From the NCBI RefSeq assembly GCF_014647895.1, contig NZ_BMQB01000005.1, positions 62,001 to 126,000 on the forward strand: 64,000 bases of DNA. Reading direction: 5' to 3'. The position numbers and the translations under genes are program-made. Of this stretch, positions 43,544-52,055 are shown in pieces; position 1 is the stretch's first letter; each line of letters begins with the position of its first letter. The notes beneath the pieces were generated by a model. It was not told where the DNA came from. It saw nothing but the letters and a program-made list of their open reading frames with translations, and did not search any database. Origin of the DNA: Pilimelia anulata. GTDB lineage: Bacteria > Actinomycetota > Actinomycetes > Mycobacteriales > Micromonosporaceae.

Positions 43544-45184
43544 ATGCATATGGTCCATTCCCGGTCGCTTCGGCGGCCACATGCCTGGCTCGTGGCCGCC
43601 GCGGCCACGGCGCTCGCCGTGAGCGTCGGGACGCCGGCCCTCGCCGCGACCGTGCCCATGACGCTCAGCGCGGTATCCGGGCCGAGCCAGGGTGGCAACA
43701 CCCTCACCGGTACCACCGCCACGTCGGTATTCAACTCGTCCACCGCGGTGGAGTTCCAGTACGTCGGCACCGGCACCGCCGCGGCCTGCTCGGCGACGTA
43801 CCTCGCCCCGGCCGCCGTCGTGGTCGGCGGCAGCCCGCCGGTCCAGACCGCCGGTGTCCTCGCGGTCCCGGCGGCGAACGTGCGCGTGCTGTCCGGTACC
43901 AAGATCGCCATCACGGTGCCCTCCAGCGTCGCCCTCGCCGGCGGCCAGGTGACGGCCAAGTACAACGTGTGCGCCTACGCCGGCACCACCACCGGCGTCA
44001 GCGGCAGCCCGATCGTCGCCAACGCGGCCTACACCATCGCCGCCAAGCCGACCATCGTGTCGATCAGCCCGAGCACCGGCCCGGCGCTGGGCGGCAAGAC
44101 CGTCACGATCTCGGGTACCAACTTCCCGACCGCGGCCGGCGCCCTCACCGCCAACATCGGCGGCACCCCGCTGACCGGCATCTCCGTCGCCGCCAACGGC
44201 AACAGCTTCACCGCGATGCTGCCGGCGAAGACGGCGGGCGGCCCGTACGCGCTGTCCATCACCACCGCGGGCGGCACGGTCATCCGGCCGTCGGCGTTCA
44301 CCTACACCAACGGCATCGTGGCCGTCCCGAACACCGGGCCGAACACGGCGTCCACGGACGTCGACATCCAGGGCGTCGGCTTCGCCAACCTGGACTTCAC
44401 CGCCACGTCCGGGTCGACCCCGAGCAGCAACAAGGGGCACGTCTACCTGGTGGACGGGGCGTACGACCCGACCGACAACAGCGGTAACAAGACCCTCGGC
44501 CCGCTGACCGAGTGCACGAACGTGCTGATCGTCAGCGACAACGAGGTCATCTGCACGATGAACCCGCAGGTCAGCCTCACCGCCGCCGGCGCGTACGCCA
44601 GCATCGCCGCCCGCACGGTCGCCGACGGTGCCACCACCAACGCCAGCACCACGCTGACCTCGGCGACGGCGAACTTCACCAGCGCCGACGTCGGCATGTC
44701 GCTCGCCGTGGCCAGCAACACCCAGGTGCCCGCGGGCACCACCATCACCGCGGTGAACAGCGCGACCTCGGTCACGCTGTCCGCGGCGGCCACCGCCACC
44801 GCCACCGGCGTCAGCACGACCATCGGCCCGCGCCAGGCGCCGTCGGTCACCACCGTGAACGGCAACACCGCCATCACCTCGGCGGGCAGCCAGTTCACCG
44901 CGGCCGACGTCGGCCGCCTGATCACCGGTACGGGCATCCCGGCCGGCACCACCATCGCCGCGTACACCAGCGCGACCGCCGTCACCCTGTCCCAGGCGGC
45001 GACCGCGGGCGGCACGGTGACGCTGACCGTGGCCAACCCGGTCGCGGTGCCGATCGGCGCCTACACGCTGACCGTCGTCAGCAACGGTGCGGTCGACGTG
45101 CAGGCCGGTGGCGCCAACGAGGACACCGCCTACACGCAGTCGATCATCTCCAGCGGGGCCACGTTCACGGTCGCGGACTACTGA
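43544..45184 (+). CDS. Secreted IPT/TIG-domain repeat protein
   Basis: 546 aa. A signal peptide (WLVAAAATALAVSVGTPALA) is followed by IPT/TIG beta-sandwich sequence (TIVSISPSTGPALGGKTVTI, SGTNFPTAAGAL). The C-terminal third has two related modules of about 40 residues, NFTSADVGMSLAVAS... and QFTAADVGRLITGTG..., each running into PAGTTI and SAT-VTLS. Such modules occur in phage tail and surface proteins. The protein is Ser/Thr/Ala-rich with only four or five Cys and no wall-sorting motif. It is probably a structural or adhesive extracellular protein. ATG 43544 follows GAGAGGAA. Confidence 0.75.
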   Translation: MHMVHSRSLRRPHAWLVAAAATALAVSVGTPALAATVPMTLSAVSGPSQGGNTLTGTTATSVFNSSTAVEFQYVGTGTAAACSATYLAPAAVVVGGSPPVQTAGVLAVPAANVRVLSGTKIAITVPSSVALAGGQVTAKYNVCAYAGTTTGVSGSPIVANAAYTIAAKPTIVSISPSTGPALGGKTVTISGTNFPTAAGALTANIGGTPLTGISVAANGNSFTAMLPAKTAGGPYALSITTAGGTVIRPSAFTYTNGIVAVPNTGPNTASTDVDIQGVGFANLDFTATSGSTPSSNKGHVYLVDGAYDPTDNSGNKTLGPLTECTNVLIVSDNEVICTMNPQVSLTAAGAYASIAARTVADGATTNASTTLTSATANFTSADVGMSLAVASNTQVPAGTTITAVNSATSVTLSAAATATATGVSTTIGPRQAPSVTTVNGNTAITSAGSQFTAADVGRLITGTGIPAGTTIAAYTSATAVTLSQAATAGGTVTLTVANPVAVPIGAYTLTVVSNGAVDVQAGGANEDTAYTQSIISSGATFTVADY

Positions 45185-45217
45185 TCCCGGCCGCCGGACC
45201 GCTCCGGTAACGAAGTG

Positions 45218-45249
45218 GGGCGGCCCGCGGTACGTACCGCGGGCCGCCC
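45218..45249. terminator. 32-bp perfect palindrome terminator
   Basis: GGGCGGCCCGCGGTAC followed at once by its reverse complement, 34 bp after the IPT gene stop. It forms a very stable hairpin that should end the transcript. Confidence 0.8.
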
Positions 45250-45315
45250 GCCACGTCCGAACCCGGCCGACCACCGGCGCGCCGACCGCGCGCCGCGAGA
45301 CGAGGCGAGGAGAGC

Positions 45316-45999
45316 ATGCGCGACACCCACGTCGACCCGTCCCCCGAGACCCCCACCGGCCGCCCCTGGCGCCGCTGGGCCGCCGCCGGCGCCACGGCCG
45401 CCGGCGCCGCCGGCCTGGCCGCGGCGTTCCTGACGGCGAACACCGGCCCCGAGCCCACCGCCGGCCCGGTCCCCGAGATCGGCATCGAGACGAGCACCCC
45501 GACCGCGGCCGGCGGCGCCACGCCGACCCCGGCCGCCACCACCCGCCGCCCGGCCTCGAAGGCGCCGGCCGGCAGCACCGCGACCACCACCCGCACGCCC
45601 ACCCTGCGCCAGCGCGTCGCCGCGGCCAAGGCCGCACCGCGCGCGCCGCTGGCGGCGCCGATCCGCAAGGCCGCCACGATCAGCGGGGTCCAGGTGGCCG
45701 AGTCCGGCAACCTGCGCAAGGACCGGCAGACGCTGCGCGTCGTCTCCGCCCGGGCCGACCTGACCGGCCAGCGCGAACTGGCCTGGGTGGCCGACGGCGG
45801 CGCGCCGGTGGGCACCGCACGGTGCACGCAGAACTTCCGGTTCAGTACCGCCCGCCCGGCCAAGGTCCGCCCGACCCTGCTGCTGTGCTGGCGGACGAGC
45901 GCCGCGCGCAGCGCGTACACGGTGATGGTGAACCTGAACGGCCGCCCGTCCCGGGAGGCGAGCATCGCCGCCCTCGACAGCGCCTGGGCGAAGCTCTAG
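45316..45999 (+). CDS. Membrane-anchored or secreted protein of unknown function
   Basis: 227 aa. A cytoplasmic head of about 20 residues is followed by one hydrophobic segment (AAAGATAAGAAGLAAAFLTA). A Thr/Pro/Ala-rich spacer spans about residues 45-110. The compact C-terminal domain of about 110 residues contains two Cys (ARCTQNFRF, LLLCWRTS) that could pair outside the cell. No family is recognised. ATG 45316 has GAGGCGAGGAGAG upstream. It follows the IPT protein but is separated from it by a terminator. Confidence 0.7.
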   Translation: MRDTHVDPSPETPTGRPWRRWAAAGATAAGAAGLAAAFLTANTGPEPTAGPVPEIGIETSTPTAAGGATPTPAATTRRPASKAPAGSTATTTRTPTLRQRVAAAKAAPRAPLAAPIRKAATISGVQVAESGNLRKDRQTLRVVSARADLTGQRELAWVADGGAPVGTARCTQNFRFSTARPAKVRPTLLLCWRTSAARSAYTVMVNLNGRPSREASIAALDSAWAKL

Positions 46000-46058
46000 C
46001 GGATCCGCCGACCCGGCCGCGAGCGGTTCGGCGGCGACGGGTTCAGCCAGTGGCACAG

Positions 46059-46098
46059 CGGGGTGGCGGCGTCTCGATCGTGAGGCGCTGCCACCCCG
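46059..46098. terminator. Hairpin terminator
   Basis: CGGGGTGGCGGCG pairs with CGCTGCCACCCCG (12 of 13 bp) across a 14-nt loop, 60 bp after the preceding gene, and is followed by CCGTTTCG. Confidence 0.75.
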
Positions 46099-46706
46099 CC
46101 GTTTCGTCGGCGGTGACGGCAGCCGTGGTCCGGAGGGGCGGGCCGGCGCCGTTGCGGGTTGGTCCGGCGCCGGCCCGGCCCGGTGTGGCGCGGCGATCGC
46201 ATGCCCCCGATGCGCACGCGTGCCGCGGTGCTCATGCCACGCCTGCCGTGGCGCGGCGGTGGTGGGTGGGCCGGACCCGGCCGCCGCTCGGCAGCGCGGG
46301 GCGGGTCCGGCCCGTCCGGTGGCGACGCCACCCGCGGCGGCAGCCGCGGGGCGCACCGTCGCCACCCGTTCGCGAGCCCGGCAGGGCCCGCTGTTGCGGA
46401 GTCGATCATGCCGTGGGCGCGCGCACCGCCCACGCGGCGACGCGGCGGCCGGCGTACCGGGACGCTGTCCGGACCATCCGCATTCCTTTCCCGAGCGAGG
46501 ACTCGCGCCCCCTGCTTTCGGGGGCTGCGCATACCCTCACCCGCCGGCGGCCCCCGCGGCAACGCCCCCGCCGTCGATTCGGGACGCTGGAACGAAATCC
46601 AGCCCTTGACCTGCGCGAACGCGGCGTCCCGGAACGCGGTTGCGGGGCGCGGTAGCATGACGGCGAGCGGGTACACATCGGAACGTCACATTTGCCGGGA
46701 GGAATG
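46099..46706. other. Long intergenic region without a supported gene
   Basis: About 600 bp. Open frames here have no ribosome sites, lack recognisable domains and do not show the third-position GC pattern. A GCCCCC/GGGGGC hairpin lies near 46508-46526. TAGCAT at 46653-46658 with GGAAC about 17 bp upstream may be the promoter of the next gene. A small RNA is possible but not supported. Confidence 0.35.
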
Positions 46707-48371
46707 TTGCCAAGAGACGACCTCGGCGACCTCCTCATGCGACTCAAGGATCGCCGCGGATACAGCTATGAATTGCTGGGCCGCAAGGTCAACGCGAGCA
46801 AGTCGACCATTCACCGGTACTGTTCCGGCGACTCCATTCCGCAGGATTTCGGGATAATCGAGCGAATCGCCCGGGCGTGCGGCGCGGACCGCAGCGAACT
46901 GGACGAGCTGTACGCCCGCTGGACCGCCGCCACCACCCCGGCGCAGGACACCGCGGCGGCGCCCGCGCCCTCCGATCCGCCCGCGGCGCCGGCCCCCGCC
47001 ACCGATCCGACCTCACCCGCGGCACTGCCCACCGCCCCGCCGCCGGCCGGCACCGTGCCCGGATCGGGCCCGCCGGCCGCCGCGCCGCTCGCCGCCACGA
47101 TGCTGGCCGACGCATCGGCGGGTGGCGCGCCGCCTGCCGTCGCACCGGACCCGGCGGCTTCGCCGGCCACCGCACCGGCGGCCGCTTCGGCCGATGCCGC
47201 CCCGCTCGGCCCCGCGCCGTCCGCCACCGCACCACCCGCCACCGCACCGTCCGCCACCGCACCGTCCGCCACCGCACCGTCCGCCACCGCACCGTCCGCC
47301 ACCGCGCTGTCCGTCGTTGCGTCGCCCGCAGCGGCGTCGGCCGCGTCGACAGCGCCGGCCGCCGTCCCACCGACCACCGCCGCGCCCGGGGCCACCGTCA
47401 CCCCCGGAACCCCGGCCGCCGCTACCCCCGGGGCCCCCGCCGCCACTCCCGGGAACCGTGCCGCGGCTACCGCCGCGGGCCGCACCGCCGCCACCACCGC
47501 AGCGACCCCCGCCACCAGCGCGGCTGACCGGTCCGCGGCCGCCGCCTCGCGAACCGGCGCGCCCGGCGCGATCCCGATCGAGCCCTCCGACCCGGCCACC
47601 CCGATCCTCGCCGCCGGCGACGCCGAGCCCGCCGACGCCGCCCCGGGCGGCTGGTGGAGTCGTACCCGGGTCATCGCGTTCGCGCTGACCGCCGCCTGCG
47701 CCGTCCTCGTCGCGGTGGGCCTGCGCGTCGGCTGGCACCGGGTCGACCTGTCCGGCTCGGACGCCGCCGCCAGCACCGACCACCTGCTCATGTCCGCGGG
47801 CTGCGGCGACGTGATCAGCATGGGCCAGCACGACGAGTGCGTGGAGGAGGTACAGCGCCTGCTCGCCAAGGCCGGCGCCACCCTGTCCGTCGACGCCGAC
47901 TTCGGCCCGGAGACGCTGCGCCGGGTGACCGCCTTCCAGGTCCTCGCCGGCCTCACGCCCAAGGGCGTGGTGAACGCCGAGACCAAGCGCGCCCTGTACG
48001 CCGGCGCCGCCTCCCTGCGCACCTGGCCGGCGGCCGAGGTGGAGGCGCGGATCCGGCGGGAGTTCCCCGAGGAGCCCGAGCGGGCGGTGCGGATCGCCCG
48101 GTGCCACTCGTTCCTCGACCCGCTGTACGTCCTGCCCAACGCCAACGGCACCCGCAACTGGGGCGTGTTCCAGCTCTCCGACCAGCTCATGCGCCGGTAC
48201 GAGGGCTCGCCGAAGCTGGCGCTGGAACCGGAGTGGAACATCCGGACGGCCCGCCGCGCCTGGGCCGAGCACCGCGACTTCCGGCACTGGCAGTGCGACA
48301 AGGCCGCCGCCCCGCACACCCCGACCCCCACGCCGTCCGGCTCTGACTCCCCGGGCAAGGCTGGCTCGTAG
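46707..48371 (+). CDS. HTH-membrane protein with extracellular peptidoglycan-binding and lysozyme-like domains
   Basis: About 554 aa in one polypeptide. Residues ~5-60 are an XRE-like HTH (LGRKVNASKSTIHRYCSGDS). About 240 residues of Ala/Pro/Thr-rich linker follow, including six 15-bp repeats coding PSATA. One membrane helix (VIAFALTAACAVLVAVGLRV) leads to a PG_binding_1 domain (DECVEEVQRLLAKAGATLSV, FGPETLRRVTAFQVLAGLTP) and a C-terminal transglycosylase-like domain (CHSFLDPLYVLPNANGTRNW, GVFQLSDQLMRRYEG). The GGGAGG at 46697-46702 favours TTG 46707; ATG 46704 is too close to it. The architecture suggests a wall sensor tied to a DNA-binding-type domain. Confidence 0.75.
   Translation: MPRDDLGDLLMRLKDRRGYSYELLGRKVNASKSTIHRYCSGDSIPQDFGIIERIARACGADRSELDELYARWTAATTPAQDTAAAPAPSDPPAAPAPATDPTSPAALPTAPPPAGTVPGSGPPAAAPLAATMLADASAGGAPPAVAPDPAASPATAPAAASADAAPLGPAPSATAPPATAPSATAPSATAPSATAPSATALSVVASPAAASAASTAPAAVPPTTAAPGATVTPGTPAAATPGAPAATPGNRAAATAAGRTAATTAATPATSAADRSAAAASRTGAPGAIPIEPSDPATPILAAGDAEPADAAPGGWWSRTRVIAFALTAACAVLVAVGLRVGWHRVDLSGSDAAASTDHLLMSAGCGDVISMGQHDECVEEVQRLLAKAGATLSVDADFGPETLRRVTAFQVLAGLTPKGVVNAETKRALYAGAASLRTWPAAEVEARIRREFPEEPERAVRIARCHSFLDPLYVLPNANGTRNWGVFQLSDQLMRRYEGSPKLALEPEWNIRTARRAWAEHRDFRHWQCDKAAAPHTPTPTPSGSDSPGKAGS
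47223..47312 (+). repeat. 15-bp tandem repeat, six units
   Basis: Units of GCCACCGCACCGTCC, the first and last degenerate, start every 15 bp from 47223. They encode the PSATA repeats in the linker of the HTH-membrane protein. Confidence 0.85.
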
Positions 48372-48685
48372 CGCCAAACAGTGATCAAGCAAAGTCGCAA
48401 CTCCGTCCCGTCAGGGGGAAGGCACAGCCGGTCCGACACGATCGCAGGACGGGTACCATCCGCCCGCTGCACAGGAACCGCCTTGCGGTGGACAGCGGTG
48501 GTCGCCTGTACGGGCTGATCGGAGGTGCCCCACCCACCATGCCGGGACATCGTGCTTGCGGTGCCAATCACTGTTGTCAGGCTCGCGAACGGCCCGGCAC
48601 TGCACTGTCGCACAACTGACACATCCGTTGTGGAACGCGCTGCTTACCGCGATTCTTTCCTCACCAACCGGAAGGAGAACGTGGA
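48372..48685. other. Intergenic region at the left edge of the low-GC island
   Basis: 314 bp with clearly lower GC than the flanking genes. TTGTCA near 48573 could be a -35 box. The ribosome site GGAAGGAGAACG lies at the right end. No gene or inverted repeat marks an insertion boundary. Confidence 0.4.
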
Positions 48686-49066
48686 ATGAAAGCTCCAGTT
48701 GTGAAGTTCGCGGCGGTGATTGCGCTTGGCGCAGGGCTCGCCGGCGTGAGTGGCCAAGCTGCGTTGGCGGCAACGTCCGATGATCGACGGCCGGCGACGG
48801 CTGTGGCGATCCATCAGGACGACCCCAGCCTGAAGGACCTCGTCGTCAAGGCACTGCGTGCCGGCGGACCGCTGCTTGCGCAGCTTCTGCGGGAGATGAG
48901 CCCGGAAGCCGCTGACTGGGTCAAGAAAAACGCTGCGGCACTAGCGGATTATCTCGAAGCGCACGACTGGTCTTACGCCGCCATCAAGAAGTTCCTGGTT
49001 GACCACGGGTGTCCGGAATCAGTTGCACACGTGATCGCAAAGGTGCTGTCGGAGATCGCGGACTAG
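48686..49066 (+). CDS. Small Sec-exported helical peptide (bacteriocin-like candidate 1)
   Basis: 126 aa, no family recognised. A signal peptide (VVKFAAVIALGAGLAGVSGQ, then AALAAT) gives a mature protein of about 97 residues. From residue 45 on it is almost all amphipathic helix: SLKDLVVKALRAGGPLLAQL, EAADWVKKNAAALADYLEAH, AAIKKFLVDHGCPESVAHVI. There is one Cys. GAAGGAGAACGTGGA precedes the ATG. Base composition is lower in GC than the neighbours. Context (a second small secreted peptide, a membrane protein and an ABC transporter) suggests a secreted antimicrobial or signalling peptide; this is inference. Confidence 0.65.
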   Translation: MKAPVVKFAAVIALGAGLAGVSGQAALAATSDDRRPATAVAIHQDDPSLKDLVVKALRAGGPLLAQLLREMSPEAADWVKKNAAALADYLEAHDWSYAAIKKFLVDHGCPESVAHVIAKVLSEIAD

Positions 49067-49101
49067 GCGCTAGTAATAGCATAATACGGGGAGGTCATAA
49101 A

Positions 49102-49506
49102 ATGAACAACTCGCATAGAATCGCAAAAATTGGCGCGCTTACACTTGCCGCGGTTCTTTCAGCCGGAGCCGGTGGAACGGCAGCCGCAGCGGCGCCGCCG
49201 TCCAGCAACATCGTCACCATTTCCGCATCGGCCGATTCGCGGGGGTCGGCCGTTGATCGTGGCCCGACGTCAAGCAACAGGGGCACACACTCTGGTGACA
49301 CTGAGCGCAACGCGAGGATCCCGAAGTGGCTCAAGGACTTGATCAAGAAGCTACCTGAGCTTCCGGCGAAGGTGAAGGCGGGCTGGAACACCTTCAAGGC
49401 GTGGTACGACGGCTTGCCGACGTGGGCTAAGATCGCAATCTCGGCGATTTCTCCGTTTGGCACTCTTTACCAGATCTGGGAAATTTTGTACGACCTTTTG
49501 ACCTGA
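49102..49506 (+). CDS. Small Sec-exported Trp/Lys-rich peptide (bacteriocin-like candidate 2)
   Basis: 134 aa, no family recognised. A signal peptide (IGALTLAAVLSAGAGGTAAA) is followed by a Ser/Thr/Gly/Asp-rich spacer to about residue 72. The C-terminal ~62 residues contain five Trp and many Lys in hydrophobic helices: PKWLKDLIKKLPELPAKVKA, GWNTFKAWYDGLPTWAKIAI, GTLYQIWEILYDLLT. That composition resembles leaderless class II bacteriocins such as aureocin A53, though no alignment is claimed. GGGGAGG precedes ATG 49102. It is followed immediately by a strong terminator. Confidence 0.65.
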   Translation: MNNSHRIAKIGALTLAAVLSAGAGGTAAAAAPPSSNIVTISASADSRGSAVDRGPTSSNRGTHSGDTERNARIPKWLKDLIKKLPELPAKVKAGWNTFKAWYDGLPTWAKIAISAISPFGTLYQIWEILYDLLT

Positions 49507-49511
49507 CAAGG

Positions 49512-49558
49512 AATCGCAGTGGATGCGGATGGCGCGGTTGGCCGCATCCACTGCGATT
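49512..49558 (+). terminator. 17-bp hairpin terminator after the peptide genes
   Basis: AATCGCAGTGGATGCGG pairs perfectly with 49542-49558 across a 13-nt loop. It separates the two peptide genes from the membrane protein and transporter genes and could set their expression ratio. Confidence 0.85.
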
Positions 49559-49583
49559 GTCGAAACCCTTAGTAGGAGTGACA

Positions 49584-49868
49584 GTGCGAACACGGTCGAC
49601 GCTTGTCGAAAGTCGATCTTCAAGTGACCTGGATTGGCTAGCTGTCGGTATCAGCTTGTTGGTGGTGTCCTGGCTTGCCGAGACTTCCCTTCCAATCTGG
49701 GCCGATATCTTGATCACGATTACGGCGACTTTGGTCATCGGTCGAGTGGTAGTTCTGGTAATGCGTGGCGGTTGGCGTTCATTTTCGCCTTTGCGGTGGA
49801 TCTTGGTTCTGTCTGCGGTGGTTATGGCGCTGCTGGTCGCTGTTCAGGTGATCCGTGGCTGGCTATGA
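49584..49868 (+). CDS. Small membrane protein (candidate immunity protein)
   Basis: 94 aa. A hydrophilic N-terminus of about 18 residues precedes three hydrophobic segments: WLAVGISLLVVSWLAETSLP, WADILITITATLVIGRVVVL and ILVLSAVVMALLVAVQVI. GTG 49584 has AGTAGGAG 6 nt upstream. Its stop overlaps the ATPase start by 14 nt, so they are translationally linked. Small hydrophobic proteins in this position in bacteriocin loci often confer self-protection; here that is only an inference from position. Confidence 0.6.
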   Translation: MRTRSTLVESRSSSDLDWLAVGISLLVVSWLAETSLPIWADILITITATLVIGRVVVLVMRGGWRSFSPLRWILVLSAVVMALLVAVQVIRGWL

Positions 49869-50790
49869 TGACCCGAGCTCGACGGGTGCCCGGATCATTG
49901 TAAAGGATCTAACAAAACGGTATAAGAAAGTTACGGCAGTCGAGGGTGTTACGTTCGATGTCGAACCCGGCCGAGTTACGGGCTTTCTTGGCCCTAATGG
50001 TGCGGGCAAGACTACAACGTTGCGAATGATTTTAGGATTGGTTCGCCCGACTGCAGGAGTAGCAACTATTGACCGTATACCATACGTTAAGCTTAATGAG
50101 CCATTACAAAAAGTCGGAGCGCTACTGGATGCGAGCATGGCGCACCCCGGTCGGACCGGACTAAATCACCTGCGTGCGATTTGCGCTGCAATAGGAATTT
50201 CTCAAGCCCGAGCCGATGAAGTGCTCTCATTGGTCGATCTCGATGTCGCCGGAAATCAAAAATTCAAGACATACTCGCTTGGTATGCGGCAGCGTCTGGG
50301 AATTGCGGCCGCGCTCGTTGCCGAGCCGAATGTTCTCATTCTCGATGAGCCGGCTAATGGTCTTGATCCGGAAGGAATTCGTTGGCTGCGCCACCTGCTG
50401 AAAAGGTTAGCTGCTGACGGTCGGACGATTCTAGTATCCAGCCACCTTCTCTCGGAGATGGAATTGATGGCTGACGACGTAGTTATTATCGCCAACGGCA
50501 GGCTCATAACTCAAGGCTCGATCCGCAAGGTCATTGCCGATGTATCCCCGCAAGTCAGTGTTTTCGTGCGCACCCCGCGTGCTGCTGACCTGCAAGCTGC
50601 CCTTACGGCAGCCGGAGCTGAGGCGGTCGAGGCCTACGGTCGAGATGGCTTGACTGTGCTTGGTAAAGACGCGGCAATGGTCGGACGGGTCGCGTTTTCA
50701 GCCGGGATCGAACTCCATGAATTGAGGGCTGAATCAGTTGACCTCGAAACAGCCTTTATGAAACTGATGGCCAGGGTGACGATAAAGTGA
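49855..50790 (+). CDS. ABC transporter ATPase (BcrA/LanF type)
   Basis: 311 aa. Walker A FLGPNGAGKTTTLRMILGLV, Q-loop region KVGALLDASMAHPGRTGLNH, signature YSLGMRQRLGIAAAL, Walker B NVLILDEPANGLDPEGIRWL and the H-loop VSSHLLSEMELMADDVV are intact. The type with a ~90-residue C-terminal extension is typical of bacitracin/lantibiotic self-protection and ABC-2 exporters. GTG 49855 follows AGGTGAT. It uses three TTA leucine codons (50032, 50104, 50407), rare in such GC-rich genomes, and many A/T third bases, supporting horizontal origin or bldA-type control. Confidence 0.9.
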   Translation: MAGYDDPSSTGARIIVKDLTKRYKKVTAVEGVTFDVEPGRVTGFLGPNGAGKTTTLRMILGLVRPTAGVATIDRIPYVKLNEPLQKVGALLDASMAHPGRTGLNHLRAICAAIGISQARADEVLSLVDLDVAGNQKFKTYSLGMRQRLGIAAALVAEPNVLILDEPANGLDPEGIRWLRHLLKRLAADGRTILVSSHLLSEMELMADDVVIIANGRLITQGSIRKVIADVSPQVSVFVRTPRAADLQAALTAAGAEAVEAYGRDGLTVLGKDAAMVGRVAFSAGIELHELRAESVDLETAFMKLMARVTIK

Positions 50791-51584
50791 TGAGACTGGC
50801 TCGCAGTGAATTAATCAAAATTCGAACGACGAGTATTGCCTGGATATTGGCTGGCTGTACAGGAGTGAGTTGGATACTGAGTGTTCTGGTAGCGCGCCGC
50901 CAGGTGGCAATGATCGGTGACGCAGATGAAGACCTGGGCATACCGGCACTGACGCATGTTGACGCCACGGCAAGTCTCTATACGGCGGGAACCATTCCGT
51001 CATTGATATTGACCATGCTGCTCGGCGTTGTCGTCATGACATCCGAGTATCAGCACCGAACGGCCGCCGCCGCCTTCTTGCTGGCCCCGCGTCGGGCGCC
51101 GATCGTACTCGCTAAGGTGAGCGCGATGGCGCTTGTCAGCACTGCATGGGCGTTGCTGATTGTTCTGCTCAACTTTTTTGTTGGCGTGCTTCCCCTGCGG
51201 GAACAGCTCGGCGGACTTCATGTCAGTGACAGTCGAATTATTTTGCCCATTATTGGAATGGTGCTCGCTCACAGCTTATGGGCAGCGATTGGAGTGGGCT
51301 TCGGTGTGCTAATGCGCAGCCAAGCGCTGGCTTGCGTGACGTCGATATCAATTACCTTTTTTGGGACGATTGCTGCGCTCATGGTGACCTCGCTGGCCGG
51401 AGTGTTCGGCGCGTGGGTCGAGGACGCGGCTATTGCGTTTCCCACTCTGGCGACCCTATCGATGGTGAGTGCCGAAGGGGCCGGCTCCGTTTCAAGCCTG
51501 GTCGGCGCGCTGGTCTTGGTGGCATGGGCGCTTTTTTGTACCGTCGGCGGGATCGTCTTGCTGAGGCGGCGAGACGTGACCTGA
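50787..51584 (+). CDS. ABC-2 type permease
   Basis: 265 aa with six membrane segments. The amphipathic start (MRLARSELIKIRTTSIAWIL) and EYQHRTAAAAFLLAPRRAPI are hallmarks of ABC-2 permeases that partner BcrA-type ATPases. GTG 50787 overlaps the ATPase stop (GTGA), with ATG at 50790 as alternative. A TTA codon occurs at 50811. GC rises toward its 3' end, which marks the right edge of the unusual island. Confidence 0.87.
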   Translation: MMRLARSELIKIRTTSIAWILAGCTGVSWILSVLVARRQVAMIGDADEDLGIPALTHVDATASLYTAGTIPSLILTMLLGVVVMTSEYQHRTAAAAFLLAPRRAPIVLAKVSAMALVSTAWALLIVLLNFFVGVLPLREQLGGLHVSDSRIILPIIGMVLAHSLWAAIGVGFGVLMRSQALACVTSISITFFGTIAALMVTSLAGVFGAWVEDAAIAFPTLATLSMVSAEGAGSVSSLVGALVLVAWALFCTVGGIVLLRRRDVT

Positions 51585-52055
51585 CGGGCTCCTCAGCCGT
51601 CCTATCGAGGGGGTGCGCACGGCGGCCTGGGCGGCGTGGTGCGACGGCGCTGGCCGATGTCATGCTCACTTGGTGATCGGCAGTCGGCAGCATGTATGCC
51701 GCCGCGCCGTCGCGAAGGGCCCGAACGGTGACTCCCGCATGATGCGTGGGTGGGACGACATACATCGTCTTGCCACGTTCGCCAGTACCGAGCCGACCTC
51801 CCCGAGCGGGGCGCAACCTGCAGATTCGCCGGCCTCGGACCGACTCGGTCATGGCTGCGTTCGCTCTGCGGTTTGCCACCGCTGCCGCCCGGCTACCCGC
51901 ACCTGCGCCGGACGATGCGGGTGCACCACGGCGCGGGCCTCCGCATCACCGCCGCCAGCCCGGCGGCCCCGGCGTGGACGTCCTGCTCCGCATCGGCGTC
52001 CTGCCCGCCCCGCGACCGCAGCCGCCCGCGAGGCCCGGCGCGCCGCCACCCCCGG
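51585..52055. other. Intergenic region at the right edge of the low-GC island
   Basis: 471 bp. Several open frames overlap here on both strands, but none has a ribosome site or a recognisable domain. I see no transposon end, attachment site or clear terminator. Confidence 0.4.

Noticed and set aside
46099..46706. c-di-AMP or other riboswitch before the wall-binding protein
   Set aside because: I looked for a ydaO-like or other known aptamer core and saw none; only simple hairpins are present.
47223..47312. CRISPR-like array
   Set aside because: Units are 15 bp without spacers and keep the reading frame; they code a Pro-Ser-Ala-Thr-Ala linker.
51430..51879. Reverse-strand open frame of about 149 codons across the ABC permease end
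   Set aside because: It overlaps a solid membrane-protein gene, lacks a ribosome site and has no recognisable domain.
48372..52055. Prophage or transposon explaining the low-GC island
   Set aside because: No integrase, transposase, phage structural gene or terminal repeat was found at either edge.
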